From: an uncultured Granulosicoccus sp.
Lineage (GTDB): Bacteria > Pseudomonadota > Gammaproteobacteria > Granulosicoccales > Granulosicoccaceae
Length of the DNA stretch: 64,000 nt
Assembly (NCBI GenBank): GCA_947495035.1
Contig: CANLXI010000006.1
Span: 62,001-126,000, forward strand
Direction: 5' to 3'
The position numbers and the translations under genes were made by a program. Positions 53,875 through 62,732 of this stretch are shown here, piece after piece (the stretch's first letter is position 1; every line of letters begins with the position of its first letter). Under the pieces are notes generated by a model. That model was not told where the DNA came from, made no database searches, and saw nothing but the letters and a program-made list of their open reading frames with translations.

Positions 53875-55098
53875 ATGACGATCAACAGCCAGCTTCGTTT
53901 CCTGCCTCTTTTGTCCCTTGTCTTGAGCAGTGCTCTGCTGGTTGCCTGCAGTGATGGTGATGGTGGCCCCGCAACCGATCTGGTCGGTGATGACGTTCGC
54001 CGTCTGGTGCTGAGCGATATCGGCAACAACATCATCATGCCCGCTCTTCGAGACTTTTCACTGAAGGCTGATGCACTGAACCAGGCAGTCATTGAACATG
54101 CACAATCGCCGGACGATGCGGTGCTGCGTATCGATGCGCAAGCCGCCTGGCGTGATGCCATGCTGAGCTGGCAATATCTGGAACCCTTGCAAGTTGGTCC
54201 AGCTGGTGCATCCACCGGACTTGACGGTACAAGGGGGGGCGCTGATCTGCGTGCAGACATCTATTCCTACCCCTTGCTCAGCACCTGCACCATCGAGGAA
54301 CTGGCCCGCAACGACCTTACCGTCAACGATGGTTCTGCAGTGAATACCACGGGACTGGGCGCACTGGAATTCCTGTTGTACAACGAAGAGGCAGATCCCT
54401 GTTCACTGGGCACTGCTGCGACGGTCAGCCAGCGAGCCAGCTATGCGGCCAGCGCTGCAGTGGCAATTCGTGATGCCGCCAATGATCTGCAGCAACGTTG
54501 GGAGCCCGAAGGTGGTGATTTTCTCGGTCAGTGGAACACGGCCGGTGACGGCAGCGAATTCTACATCCTTCCACAGAATGCGCTGAATGCCTTGTCGGTG
54601 GCCTTGTTCTATGTCGACAAGCAAACCAAGGATCTCAAGATTGCGAGTCCAACGGGTATCGGCGCATCCGGATTGGAAGAATGCACGACGATCAGTTGCC
54701 CCGAGCGTTTGGAGTCGAGCCTGTCAGGCCTGTCAGGCGACAATATCAGAGCCAATGTACAGGTATTCCTGGGCAGTTTTCAGGGGGTGGATGGTGGCCG
54801 TGGACTGAATGACTTGCTCAGTGGCATTGGCCGGGAAGATCTGGCTACGGAAATCACCGATGAACTGCTTGCCGTCATCGCTCATCTGGACGCCATGGAT
54901 ACCGGGTTTGACGAGTCCGTTGCAGCCATACCCAGTGCTGAGGCCTGCATCAACGGAACTGCCAACCCGAATGAGGATTCACCTGCAGCCTGTGCCTTGC
55001 ATGGCTATCTGAAAACTGCGATGGATACCTTCCGTGGTTCGATAGTCGCTGCACTGTCTCTGGCAACACCTGCCAGTACTGCCGGTGACAATGACTAG
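53875..55098 (+). CDS. Imelysin family lipoprotein
   Basis: This 407-aa exported protein has a lipobox (SSALLVAC, Cys at about 24). The imelysin (M75, EfeO/IrpA-like) helical domain shows DAQAAWRDAMLSWQYLEPLQVGP, DIYSYPLLSTCTIEEL, the family hallmark GLGALEFLLYNEEAD (the GxHxxE motif is not in its usual form), and FLGSFQGVDGGRGLNDLL. Such proteins are iron-regulated and linked to iron uptake; peptidase activity is doubtful. ATG 53875 was chosen because the signal peptide begins there, although the ribosome-binding site is weak. It overlaps the HTTM gene by 8 nt. Confidence 0.9.
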   Translation: MTINSQLRFLPLLSLVLSSALLVACSDGDGGPATDLVGDDVRRLVLSDIGNNIIMPALRDFSLKADALNQAVIEHAQSPDDAVLRIDAQAAWRDAMLSWQYLEPLQVGPAGASTGLDGTRGGADLRADIYSYPLLSTCTIEELARNDLTVNDGSAVNTTGLGALEFLLYNEEADPCSLGTAATVSQRASYAASAAVAIRDAANDLQQRWEPEGGDFLGQWNTAGDGSEFYILPQNALNALSVALFYVDKQTKDLKIASPTGIGASGLEECTTISCPERLESSLSGLSGDNIRANVQVFLGSFQGVDGGRGLNDLLSGIGREDLATEITDELLAVIAHLDAMDTGFDESVAAIPSAEACINGTANPNEDSPAACALHGYLKTAMDTFRGSIVAALSLATPASTAGDND

Positions 55099-56614
55099 CA
55101 GTATTTCCGGCCGGTGGCTTGCCGTCAAGGCTGATGGTAGTGCCATCGCCAGGCGTTGCTCCACCGCTTCGCAGTGCCTGACTCAGCCCGTAGACATTGC
55201 AGCTCTGGCGGTATTTCGCATACTCTTCGGTGTCTTGATGTGCGGTGGTACGCTGCGCTTCATAAGCAACGGCTGGATCGAGAGTCTCTACGTTCAGCCT
55301 GAGTTCCATTTCAAGTACTGGGGGTTCGAATGGGTTCAGGTGCCCGGTGCCGAAGGCTTGTACCTGCTGTATTCAGCTATTGCCCTGAGCGCAGCTCTGG
55401 TTGCCATTGGTGCCTTCTATCGGATAGCCATCGTCAGCTTCTTCTGCCTGTTCAGTTACGCAGAACTGATGGATGTCACCTACTACCTGAATCATTATTA
55501 CTTTGTCAGCCTGCTGGCGCTGATCCTGTGCCTTCTGTCGCCTCATCGCGCCTGGTCGGTGGATGTCTGGCGAAAGCCGGCCCTGTATCGTCGCCAGCTG
55601 CCGGCCTGGCAGTTGTGGTGGCTCAGATATCAGGTGGCATTGTTGTATTTCTACGCTGGACTTGCAAAATTCGAAGCCGACTGGCTGCTGCATGCCCAAC
55701 CGCTCAATATCTGGTTGCCGCCATTGGGGGGCATGCCCGTTCTGGGACCGCTGTTGGAGCTTCCCTGGGTGCATTTTCTCTTTTCATGGTTCGCCTTTGC
55801 ATTCGACACGACCATCGTGGCATTTCTGCTGATGCGCAAAACGCGTATTCCTGCCTTCATGGTTGTGCTGGTTTTTCACCTGTTTACCCATCTGTTCTTC
55901 AATATCGGCCTGTTCCCCTTGATCATGGTACTGGCCGCTGCCTTGTTTCTTGATCCGTCATGGCCCCGGCACAGACTAAGTGACATGCATGCCATTGGCA
56001 GCCGTCTGGCATCCTTGATGGGGTGGCGCCCTGTGCCGCCTGTCACCCCTGCCAGCTCAGTGGAGGTGAGTCAGGAGGCATCTGGCCCATCCAGCTATCA
56101 TTCGAGAACGCTGCCAACGCTGCCAACGCTGCCAACGCTGGCTATTACCGCTTTCTGCCTGTTTCAGTTCTTCATGCCGCTGAGGCACTGGCTTTATCCG
56201 GGGACCGTTTTATGGAACGAGCAAGGCATGCGTTTTTCCTGGAAGGTCATGTTGCGAGAAAAATCCGGATCCTTGCAATACCGTGTTGTCGCTGTCGATG
56301 GCGAGACCCGGATCGTGACACCGGGCGAGTATCTGACTGAACAGCAGTATCGGGAAATGGCCGGTCAACCGGATCTGATACTGCAACTGGCTCATCATAT
56401 CCGCGACGAATACAATGCGCGCGGCGACGGTCCGGTCAGTGTTTTCGCCGATTCCCTGGTGTCACTGAATGGTCGAGCCACCACAGAGCTGATCGACCCG
56501 GAGGCGAATCTTGCCGAAATCGATGATGGCGTCGGCATCGCGCACTGGATCACGGCGGCGCCCGAGCAGGCACCGCAACTGCAGCAGACGCTGAGACTCG
56601 TGGCCCGCGAATAA
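55091..56614 (+). CDS. HTTM domain membrane protein, vitamin K-dependent gamma-carboxylase-like
   Basis: This 507-aa protein has about eight helices in the first 300 residues, beginning PVDIAALAVFRILFGVLMCGGTLRF and including LMDVTYYLNHYYFVSLLALIL, YQVALLYFYAGLAKFEADWL and FHLFTHLFFNIGLFPLIMVLA. These are signatures of the horizontally transferred transmembrane (HTTM) domain related to vitamin K gamma-carboxylase. A linker with a TLP repeat (about 340-350) and a periplasmic C-terminal domain follow. The ATG at 55091 overlaps the imelysin stop by 8 nt; GTG 55085 is possible. Pairing with imelysin recurs in marine Gammaproteobacteria as far as I recall. The reaction is unknown. Confidence 0.87.
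   Translation: MTSSISGRWLAVKADGSAIARRCSTASQCLTQPVDIAALAVFRILFGVLMCGGTLRFISNGWIESLYVQPEFHFKYWGFEWVQVPGAEGLYLLYSAIALSAALVAIGAFYRIAIVSFFCLFSYAELMDVTYYLNHYYFVSLLALILCLLSPHRAWSVDVWRKPALYRRQLPAWQLWWLRYQVALLYFYAGLAKFEADWLLHAQPLNIWLPPLGGMPVLGPLLELPWVHFLFSWFAFAFDTTIVAFLLMRKTRIPAFMVVLVFHLFTHLFFNIGLFPLIMVLAAALFLDPSWPRHRLSDMHAIGSRLASLMGWRPVPPVTPASSVEVSQEASGPSSYHSRTLPTLPTLPTLAITAFCLFQFFMPLRHWLYPGTVLWNEQGMRFSWKVMLREKSGSLQYRVVAVDGETRIVTPGEYLTEQQYREMAGQPDLILQLAHHIRDEYNARGDGPVSVFADSLVSLNGRATTELIDPEANLAEIDDGVGIAHWITAAPEQAPQLQQTLRLVARE
56107..56142. repeat. 9-bp in-frame tandem repeat
   Basis: AACGCTGCC occurs three times in a row (56107-56133) and a variant, AACGCTGGC, follows. It codes for a TLP-TLP-TLP-TLA run in the linker of the HTTM protein, so copy-number change would only alter linker length. 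Confidence 0.85.
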
Positions 56615-56683
56615 GCCGTCTGTCGCGGGCTGGGACAACACCATGCTCTGCAGTCGGGCCTGGATCTGATCAGGCACAGGGTG

Positions 56684-57598
56684 TCAGGGGCGCAAGGCAC
56701 CCTGTGTGTTCAGATACACGCATTGCAGTGTGCGAGTGGCGCAGATGAACAGGCGGTTGCGCTTGATGCCACCGAATTCGACATTGGCGACTACCTCGCC
56801 AGTCAGAATCTTGCCGATCAGATCTCCTTCCGGTGTGTAGCAATGCACGCCGTCGGCCGCTGATGTCCAGAGATTACCGTCAGTGTCGAGACGAAAACCA
56901 TCAAACAGACCCTCCGTGCAGCTGGCGAAAACGCGGTCATTGCTCAGACTGTTATCGGCACCGACATCGAAGACGCGGATATGCCGAGGACCGTTTTCGA
57001 CATGGGTTGCGCCCGTGTCGGCAATGTACAGTAGCGACTCATCGGGAGAGAACGCCAGCCCATTGGGTTGCACGAAATCGGTCACCATGGCCGTCAGGGT
57101 GTTGGAGTCAGGGTCGAGCCTGAACACGAAGGACCCGCCAAGCTCACTGTCGGCCTTGTCGCCTTCATAATGCCCATCGATGCCATAGGTGGGGTCGGTG
57201 AACCAGATGCTGCCATCCGATTTCACCACGACATCGTTGGGTGAATTTAGGCGCTTGCCTGCATGATGTGAAGCGAGAATGGTCTCGCTGCCATCGATCT
57301 CCATGCGGCTGACTTGCCGGCCTTGATGTTCGCAGGCAATCAGGCGTCCTTCTCGATCGACGGTATGGCCGTTCTGGTTGCGGCAGGGAGCGCGAAACAC
57401 GGAAACCGAATTGTCGGTTTCGTCGAATCTCAGCAGTCGGTCGTTGGGGATGTCGGACCAGATCAGGTATTTGCCGGCCGGGAAATAGGCTGGGCCTTCC
57501 GCCCAGCGGGTGCCGGTATACAGTGTTTCCTTGTGAACATTGGGCATCACATAGCGTTCGAAGCGCTTGTCGAGAATGACGAAATCTTCACTGTACAT
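56684..57598 (-). CDS. SMP-30/gluconolactonase family lactonase
   Basis: This 304-aa six-bladed propeller probably hydrolyses a sugar lactone. Metal-site motifs are TRWAEGPAYFP (Glu), LNSPNDVVVKSDGSIWFTDP (Asn) and DESLLYIADTG (Asp), in the right order. ATG 57598 has AGGAG 9 nt upstream and was preferred to an in-frame TTG at 57607. It is the last gene of the CUT2 sugar importer operon, 12 bp after the permease, so its substrate is probably derived from the imported sugar (an aldonolactone such as xylono- or arabinonolactone). No signal peptide, so cytosolic. Confidence 0.92.
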   Translation of the reverse strand: MYSEDFVILDKRFERYVMPNVHKETLYTGTRWAEGPAYFPAGKYLIWSDIPNDRLLRFDETDNSVSVFRAPCRNQNGHTVDREGRLIACEHQGRQVSRMEIDGSETILASHHAGKRLNSPNDVVVKSDGSIWFTDPTYGIDGHYEGDKADSELGGSFVFRLDPDSNTLTAMVTDFVQPNGLAFSPDESLLYIADTGATHVENGPRHIRVFDVGADNSLSNDRVFASCTEGLFDGFRLDTDGNLWTSAADGVHCYTPEGDLIGKILTGEVVANVEFGGIKRNRLFICATRTLQCVYLNTQGALRP

Positions 57599-57610
57599 GT
57601 TGAACAACTC

Positions 57611-58579
57611 CTATTGAGTGACCTTGTTGCCGCGTCCATAGACCAGCAGCATGAAAATGATGACGCTGCCGTAGATGACCTGACGACCGGCTTCAGGCAT
57701 CTGCATGATGGACAGTACCGAATTGAGCAGCACGATCAGGATCACGCCGAGCAGGGTACCGACATAGCGTCCTCTGCCACCGAGAATATGGGTGCCACCG
57801 ATGACCACGGCGGCAATGGCGGGTAGCAGATAGGCGTCTCCCATTCCCTGATAGGCTTTGGTGGAGTAGCCGGCCAGTAGCGTACCTGCCAGTCCGGACA
57901 GCATGCCGCACAGGCAGAACGCGATGATGATGACGCGCCTGGTTGCCACACCGGCAAGATAGGCGGCTGCTTCCTTGTTGCCGATGGCGAAGATGTAGCG
58001 TCCCAGAGAGGTGCGGTTGAGCAGCAACATGATGGCGATGGACACCACGGCCCAGACGAGGAGTGCCACGGGCACCCCGGCGATCTTGTGGACTGCCAGG
58101 TATTGCATCAATGGCGTTGCCGCGGTTTGCGGAGCAAAGCCCCCGGTGTGCGCTACCATCAGCCCCCGCAATACGGCATTGACACCCAGAGTGAAGATCA
58201 TGCTGGGTATTCTCAGATAGGCCACGCCGAATCCATTGACGAGGCCTACCAGCAAACCGACGCCCAGACCGACCGGTATGGCTGCCGGGCCACCGACGGT
58301 GGTTGCCATCATCGCAGCCGCCGCAATGGTCCAGGGTACGGACAAGTCGATATGCCCCAGGAGTATGACGAGCATCATGCCGGCGGCCACCACGCCCAGA
58401 AACGATCCGACCTGCAATTGTTGCAACAGGTAGGTGGGTGACAACAAGGTGGCCGTACCTTGTGTGCTCAAGGTATAGACCGTACCGACGGCGAGAATCA
58501 GTATGACGAACAGGCCCGCGTAGATAATCGGCTTGTCATCGGCCGAAAGAGTGAGCAATCGCTTTCTGGGTGAATTCAT
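57611..58579 (-). CDS. Sugar ABC transporter permease (CUT2, RbsC/XylH type)
   Basis: This 322-aa inner-membrane permease has 8-10 helices. CUT2 hallmarks are VILLGHIDLSVPWTIAAAAMM, YLRIPSMIFTLGVNAVLRGL, GRYIFAIGNKEAAAYLAGV and IAAVVIGGTHILGGRGRYVGTLLGVI. The start may be ATG 58579 or GTG 58585; neither has a strong ribosome-binding site. It follows the other permease gene by about 20 bp and forms a heterodimeric channel with it. Confidence 0.93.
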   Translation of the reverse strand: MNSPRKRLLTLSADDKPIIYAGLFVILILAVGTVYTLSTQGTATLLSPTYLLQQLQVGSFLGVVAAGMMLVILLGHIDLSVPWTIAAAAMMATTVGGPAAIPVGLGVGLLVGLVNGFGVAYLRIPSMIFTLGVNAVLRGLMVAHTGGFAPQTAATPLMQYLAVHKIAGVPVALLVWAVVSIAIMLLLNRTSLGRYIFAIGNKEAAAYLAGVATRRVIIIAFCLCGMLSGLAGTLLAGYSTKAYQGMGDAYLLPAIAAVVIGGTHILGGRGRYVGTLLGVILIVLLNSVLSIMQMPEAGRQVIYGSVIIFMLLVYGRGNKVTQ

Positions 58580-58600
58580 GTTCACAGGGTTCGGAGTGGC

Positions 58601-59671
58601 TCAGCGGAAGAGTTCGAGTGTGTTCTTGACCCGGATGACGGCGAGTGCACCCAGGCTGACGGCGGCCAGCAGTACCACGCCTTCGAACAGGGGTTGCAGC
58701 AAGGGATCTATTTCGAATATGCGAAAGTTGAAGGATATGGTTCTCAGCACCAGTGCCCCAAAGATGGAGCCGATGGCCGAACCGACGCCGCCCAGCAACG
58801 AGGTTCCGCCGATGACAACGGCGGCAATGGAGTTGAGCGTATAGGCCCCGGCCTGAGGAATGTCCGCATTGCCGGATGAGGTTTGCAGGGTCAGGTACAA
58901 GCCGCCTAGTCCGGCAAAGAAGCCACCCAGTGTGAAGGCTGCTATCTTGGCGCGATCTATCGACAGGCCTGACATGTAGGCGGCACCCTCGGCCGAACCG
59001 ATGGCGTACACGCTGCGACCGGTCACGGATCGGGCAAAGGGTAGCCAGATCAGCAGGGCCGCGGCCAGCAGGAGCACCAGTGGCACCGGAACCCAGGCAA
59101 TCGGTGTGAACCAGGCGGCTTCGCCGTTCTCGGCAAATCCGTAGGTGGCGGCTATTTCATAGAGGTCATTGGTAAGTGCCCATGCCAGATCACCATCGAC
59201 ATCGCCGCCCGGGGTGGGGCGCAGGAACAGGGCGATACCCATGAAGATGGCACCGGTTGCCAGAGTTGCAATGATGGGCTGGATACGGCCGTAGACCACG
59301 ACGCAACCATTGAGAAATCCGCAGGCCAGTCCGGCAAGCAGGCACAGGAGCATGCCGAAGGCCATCTGCAGTGGACTGCCATTGAGCAGGTGGCTGGCCA
59401 GGCAGTTCACCAGTGTCATGATGGCGCCCACGGACAGATCCAGACCGCCCATCAGGACAGGAATGGTCTGTGCCATGGCAACCATGGCCAGCGCGAAGAC
59501 CTCATTGGCGTTCTGTATGTAGACCGCTGTCGAGAAGCCGCGCGGATGATTGGCATTGTAGAAGGCATAGAATGCCAGGAAGACCACGATGACGGTGATC
59601 AGTGCGGCGTTGCGCAGCAGGTATATCTTCAGGTTCGCCATCGCCCCGTGTCGTGCTGACCCCGTGCTCAT
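58601..59671 (-). CDS. Sugar ABC transporter permease (CUT2)
   Basis: This 356-aa permease with 8-10 helices carries VLMGGLDLSVGAIMTLVNCLA, GRIQPIIATLATGAIFMGIAL, GRSVYAIGSAEGAAYMSGLSIDRAKIAAF and SIAAVVIGGTSLLGGVGSAIGSIFGAL. A loop of about 35 residues between two helices (DLAWALTNDLYEIAATYGFAENGEAAWF) is longer than in RbsC. The ATG overlaps the ATPase stop (ATGA). It is the partner of the downstream permease. Confidence 0.93.
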   Translation of the reverse strand: MSTGSARHGAMANLKIYLLRNAALITVIVVFLAFYAFYNANHPRGFSTAVYIQNANEVFALAMVAMAQTIPVLMGGLDLSVGAIMTLVNCLASHLLNGSPLQMAFGMLLCLLAGLACGFLNGCVVVYGRIQPIIATLATGAIFMGIALFLRPTPGGDVDGDLAWALTNDLYEIAATYGFAENGEAAWFTPIAWVPVPLVLLLAAALLIWLPFARSVTGRSVYAIGSAEGAAYMSGLSIDRAKIAAFTLGGFFAGLGGLYLTLQTSSGNADIPQAGAYTLNSIAAVVIGGTSLLGGVGSAIGSIFGALVLRTISFNFRIFEIDPLLQPLFEGVVLLAAVSLGALAVIRVKNTLELFR

Positions 59672-61203
59672 ACCAGTTCCTCCTCCATGTTCAGCGAGCT
59701 GGCAATGATGTTGTGTTCATTGATGGATGTTCCCTGCAATTCCCGGACTATCCGGCCGTCGTACATGACGGCCACTCGATCACAGCAGCCGATCAGTTCT
59801 TCGTAATCGGTGGTGTACATGAGAATGGAGACACCCTGTTCGGCCAATTGCCGCAGTAGTCGGTAGATCTCCTGCTTGGTGCCAACATCGATTCCCCGGG
59901 TCGGGTCATTCAGCAATACCAGCCTGGGGTTGGTCATCAACCACTTTGCGATGACCACTTTCTGCTGATTGCCTCCCGACAGGGTGGATACGGCATCGTC
60001 AGCTGAGCCAGCCTTGATCTGCATGCGAGCAATGCCGGCATCGATGGCCGCGCTCAAGGCGGCCTTGTCGACAAACAGGCCATGGGTGAGGCTCTGCAGA
60101 GACGCCAGTGCCAGATTGTCCTCGATGGACATGGGCAACAGCAAGCCCTCGGTTTTTCTGTCTTCGGGAATCAATGCCATGTTGATACCGGCCTGTTTTG
60201 CGTCGAGCGGCGAGCGAATCCTGACTGGCTTGCCATCGATGCGTACATTGCCATGCAGTTTCTTCAATACACCGAAAAGGCCTAGCAGAAGCTCCTTCTG
60301 TCCCTGACCATCGAGACCGCCGAGGCCGACGATTTCACCTTTGCCGACACTCAGCCTGATGTCCTTGAGGCGACCCTCCCAGCTCAGATTGTCAATCTCC
60401 AGTGCATTGCCGTCGTGTACATACTGGCGTTTGGCGGGAAAGTGCGCGGATATTTCCCGTCCGATCATCATCTGTACGATGTTCTGCGGGCTGTGCTCGC
60501 CTTCGTTGAATGTCTCTATATGTCGACCATTGCGAAACACGGAACACTTGTCGGCAACGGCCTCTATCTCGTGCATGCGGTGGGAAATGGTGAGTATGGC
60601 CAGCCCTTCATCACGCAGCGTTCCCAACAGTGACAGGACGTTGTCGACATCGGCCGCGGTCAGTGCGGAGGTGGCCTCGTCAAGGATGAGAACGCTGGGG
60701 TCGCGGGACAATGCCTTGGCGATTTCCACCATCTGGCGACGCGACAGGGGCAGGTCCCGGACACGCGAGCGAGGGTTGACGTCTTCGCAGTGAATGCGGG
60801 CCAGCACCTGTTCGGCACGTCGGATCTGCTCCCTGTTGTCGATCAGGCCGAATCGGCGAGGAGGGTTGCTGATGCAGATGTTGTCTGCAACGCTCAGATC
60901 GGGGATCAGCGAGAGTTCCTGAAAGATGCACACAACACCCGCTGCGTTCGCGTCGGCGGGTCCGCGAAAGTGTCTTTCGCTGCCTGCCAGTGTCAAACTG
61001 CCTTCATCCGCCGTGACAACGCCGGACATGATCTTGATCAGCGTTGACTTGCCGGCACCGTTTTCACCAAGCACAGCATGGATGGAACCCAGATTGCAGG
61101 AAAAATCGACAGAATCCAGAGCAGTGACACCACCGTAGCGTTTGGTGATGCCTTGCAGGGTGAGATGAGGCGCAGTCGAGCGCTGCTCGTCAGGTGTGTT
61201 CAT
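59668..61203 (-). CDS. Sugar ABC transporter ATP-binding protein (CUT2, RbsA/XylG type)
   Basis: This 511-aa ATPase has two nucleotide-binding domains in one chain. The first has Walker A LGENGAGKSTLIKI, signature LSRRQMVEIAKAL and Walker B VLILDEATSAL. The second has a degenerate Walker A (GGLDGQGQKELL), signature LSGGNQQKVVIAKWL and Walker B LVLLNDPTRGID. This asymmetry is normal for CUT2. The substrate is probably a pentose or related monosaccharide. It overlaps the downstream permease by 4 nt; a hairpin separates it from the binding-protein gene. Confidence 0.95.
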   Translation of the reverse strand: MNTPDEQRSTAPHLTLQGITKRYGGVTALDSVDFSCNLGSIHAVLGENGAGKSTLIKIMSGVVTADEGSLTLAGSERHFRGPADANAAGVVCIFQELSLIPDLSVADNICISNPPRRFGLIDNREQIRRAEQVLARIHCEDVNPRSRVRDLPLSRRQMVEIAKALSRDPSVLILDEATSALTAADVDNVLSLLGTLRDEGLAILTISHRMHEIEAVADKCSVFRNGRHIETFNEGEHSPQNIVQMMIGREISAHFPAKRQYVHDGNALEIDNLSWEGRLKDIRLSVGKGEIVGLGGLDGQGQKELLLGLFGVLKKLHGNVRIDGKPVRIRSPLDAKQAGINMALIPEDRKTEGLLLPMSIEDNLALASLQSLTHGLFVDKAALSAAIDAGIARMQIKAGSADDAVSTLSGGNQQKVVIAKWLMTNPRLVLLNDPTRGIDVGTKQEIYRLLRQLAEQGVSILMYTTDYEELIGCCDRVAVMYDGRIVRELQGTSINEHNIIASSLNMEEELV

Positions 61204-61234
61204 GTGTGTGCTGGGGACAAGCAGGTGGCGAATC

Positions 61235-61262
61235 CTTGCACGCTCGACGGGGAGCGTGCAGG
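61235..61262 (-). promoter_or_regulatory. Intercistronic hairpin after the binding-protein gene
   Basis: TGCACGCTC (61237-61245) pairs with GAGCGTGCA (61252-61260) around a 6-nt loop; G-T and C-G pairs extend it to 61235-61262. There is no T-run. Such hairpins often stabilise the upstream binding-protein message and lower expression of later genes. Confidence 0.6.
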
Positions 61263-61294
61263 AATCCGGAAGTGGCGGAGAGCTCGGGTGTCTC

Positions 61295-62416
61295 TTATTC
61301 CGCGTCTTTCGACATGATTTCCCGCGCGGTGATATTCACATCACAGGGTGGAAATTCGTTGACCGTGAAGAAGTTGTCCGTCAGGTCGGGCCAGTAATTG
61401 ACGCCTGCTTCCATCTGGTCATAGGTCGCGTAGGGAATCGGTACCGAGATCAGCTGAGGCATGACGTTGCCATCCAGCGCGGCCAGCGCCGCCTTGATGG
61501 CGATGGCCACCATGCCGGGTGATTGCCCGATGGAGATGCCATGCAGACCATCGGGGCCATGCTCGGCCAGCAGTTTTCGGAAGCCGTTTTCGGATTCGCC
61601 CGCAATCGGTACCAGTGGATGTCCCGCGTCCAGCAGGGCGCGTACAGCACCGGTTGTACCCCCTTGCACGACAACGCCGGCGAATTCACTGTGTACTGCA
61701 ATGGCATCGGCCGTGACCTTCTGGGCAGTGCCGTCATCCCAGTTGCCAACAACCTCAACGACGTCCCAGTTGCCGGCGGGTTCCAGCACTTCCAGAAAGC
61801 CGGTGTGGCGATCCCTGTCGACTGAATTGCCCTGCAATCCACGGACTTCGAGTATCTTTCCGTCTTTCTTGTCGCCCAGTTGCTCGATCAGCCAGTCGGC
61901 ATACATTCTGCCCATCTGCAACTGGTCCTCATTGACCTGCATGACCTTCTTGGTATCCAGTACGTTGTCAAAGGGCACGATAACCACATCATTTCGATCT
62001 GCCAGACGAATCACCCGGTCAAAACCCTCTGGCGATACCGCAATGGTGACGATGGCGTCGAAGCCCTGATTGATGAAGTCCTCGATTGCCCCCAACTGGG
62101 CAGCGACATCGGTTCCGGTGGAAACGGCCTTGAACTCTTCGATCTGCGAGGCAATCTCGGGCTGTTCCACGAAGGCCTTGGCTGTCTGAATCATTTGTAT
62201 GCGCCAGGTATTGCCGACAAAACCGTTGACCACAGCGATCTTGTGAGGACCTTCACGCTTGTCCCATTGAAAGTAGCCGATGTCCTCCGACCAGGGAGCA
62301 AAGCACTCCGGATCGTGACCCGGACCTGAGACCGTATTCGGTCCTGCCATGACAGCACTACCCAGAGTCAGGCTCGCGCTGGCGAGCAACGTGAGTGCCC
62401 AGCGATGGTTCTTCAT
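61295..62416 (-). CDS. Sugar ABC transporter substrate-binding protein (CUT2)
   Basis: This 373-aa periplasmic sugar-binding protein has a signal peptide (WALTLLASASLTLGSAVMA, cleavage near 23). Features of the ribose-binding-like type 1 fold are HKIAVVNGFVGNTWRIQMIQTAKAF, FDAIVTIAVSPEGFDRVI, ILEVRGLQGNSVDRDRHTGFLEVL and AGVVVQGGTTGAVRALLDAG. AGGAG lies 8 nt before ATG 62416; upstream in-frame starts lack this. It is the first gene of the operon. The sugar cannot be told from the sequence, but the downstream lactonase suggests a pentose or aldose. Confidence 0.93.
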   Translation of the reverse strand: MKNHRWALTLLASASLTLGSAVMAGPNTVSGPGHDPECFAPWSEDIGYFQWDKREGPHKIAVVNGFVGNTWRIQMIQTAKAFVEQPEIASQIEEFKAVSTGTDVAAQLGAIEDFINQGFDAIVTIAVSPEGFDRVIRLADRNDVVIVPFDNVLDTKKVMQVNEDQLQMGRMYADWLIEQLGDKKDGKILEVRGLQGNSVDRDRHTGFLEVLEPAGNWDVVEVVGNWDDGTAQKVTADAIAVHSEFAGVVVQGGTTGAVRALLDAGHPLVPIAGESENGFRKLLAEHGPDGLHGISIGQSPGMVAIAIKAALAALDGNVMPQLISVPIPYATYDQMEAGVNYWPDLTDNFFTVNEFPPCDVNITAREIMSKDAE

Positions 62417-62480
62417 GCAAGTTCTCCTGTAGTGGAATGACTGCTCTCTTGTAGTTTTGTGAACAGGCGGCATGAGAGCT

Positions 62481-62504
62481 GTTATTACCCTACTGGGTGG
62501 TAAC
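62481..62504. promoter_or_regulatory. Imperfect palindrome before the CUT2 operon
   Basis: GTTATTACCC (62481-62490) and GGGTGGTAAC (62495-62504) are inverted with two mismatches and a 4-bp centre, 65 bp before the binding-protein ATG. It may be an operator for a regulator outside the window; TTGCAA on the minus strand (62508-62513) could be the -35. Confidence 0.4.
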
Positions 62505-62732
62505 AAGAATTGCAATACGGAAGATCGAGTATTTGTTCGCGAGGCCCTGGCGTATCTCCGGAGCCGATTCGGGGATCAAGGCCAGTCCTTCGTGCGGGCA
62601 GGTCTGCCGACCAGAGCGAGGGCATTCCGGGTTCGCAAGCCGGATTCCGGGATGCTGCAACCCAGAATGCGTCTCGCCTGGAGGGAGCCTGTGCACGAAG
62701 GGTGGCCATTGATCTTCAGCCGTGGGTTTTCA

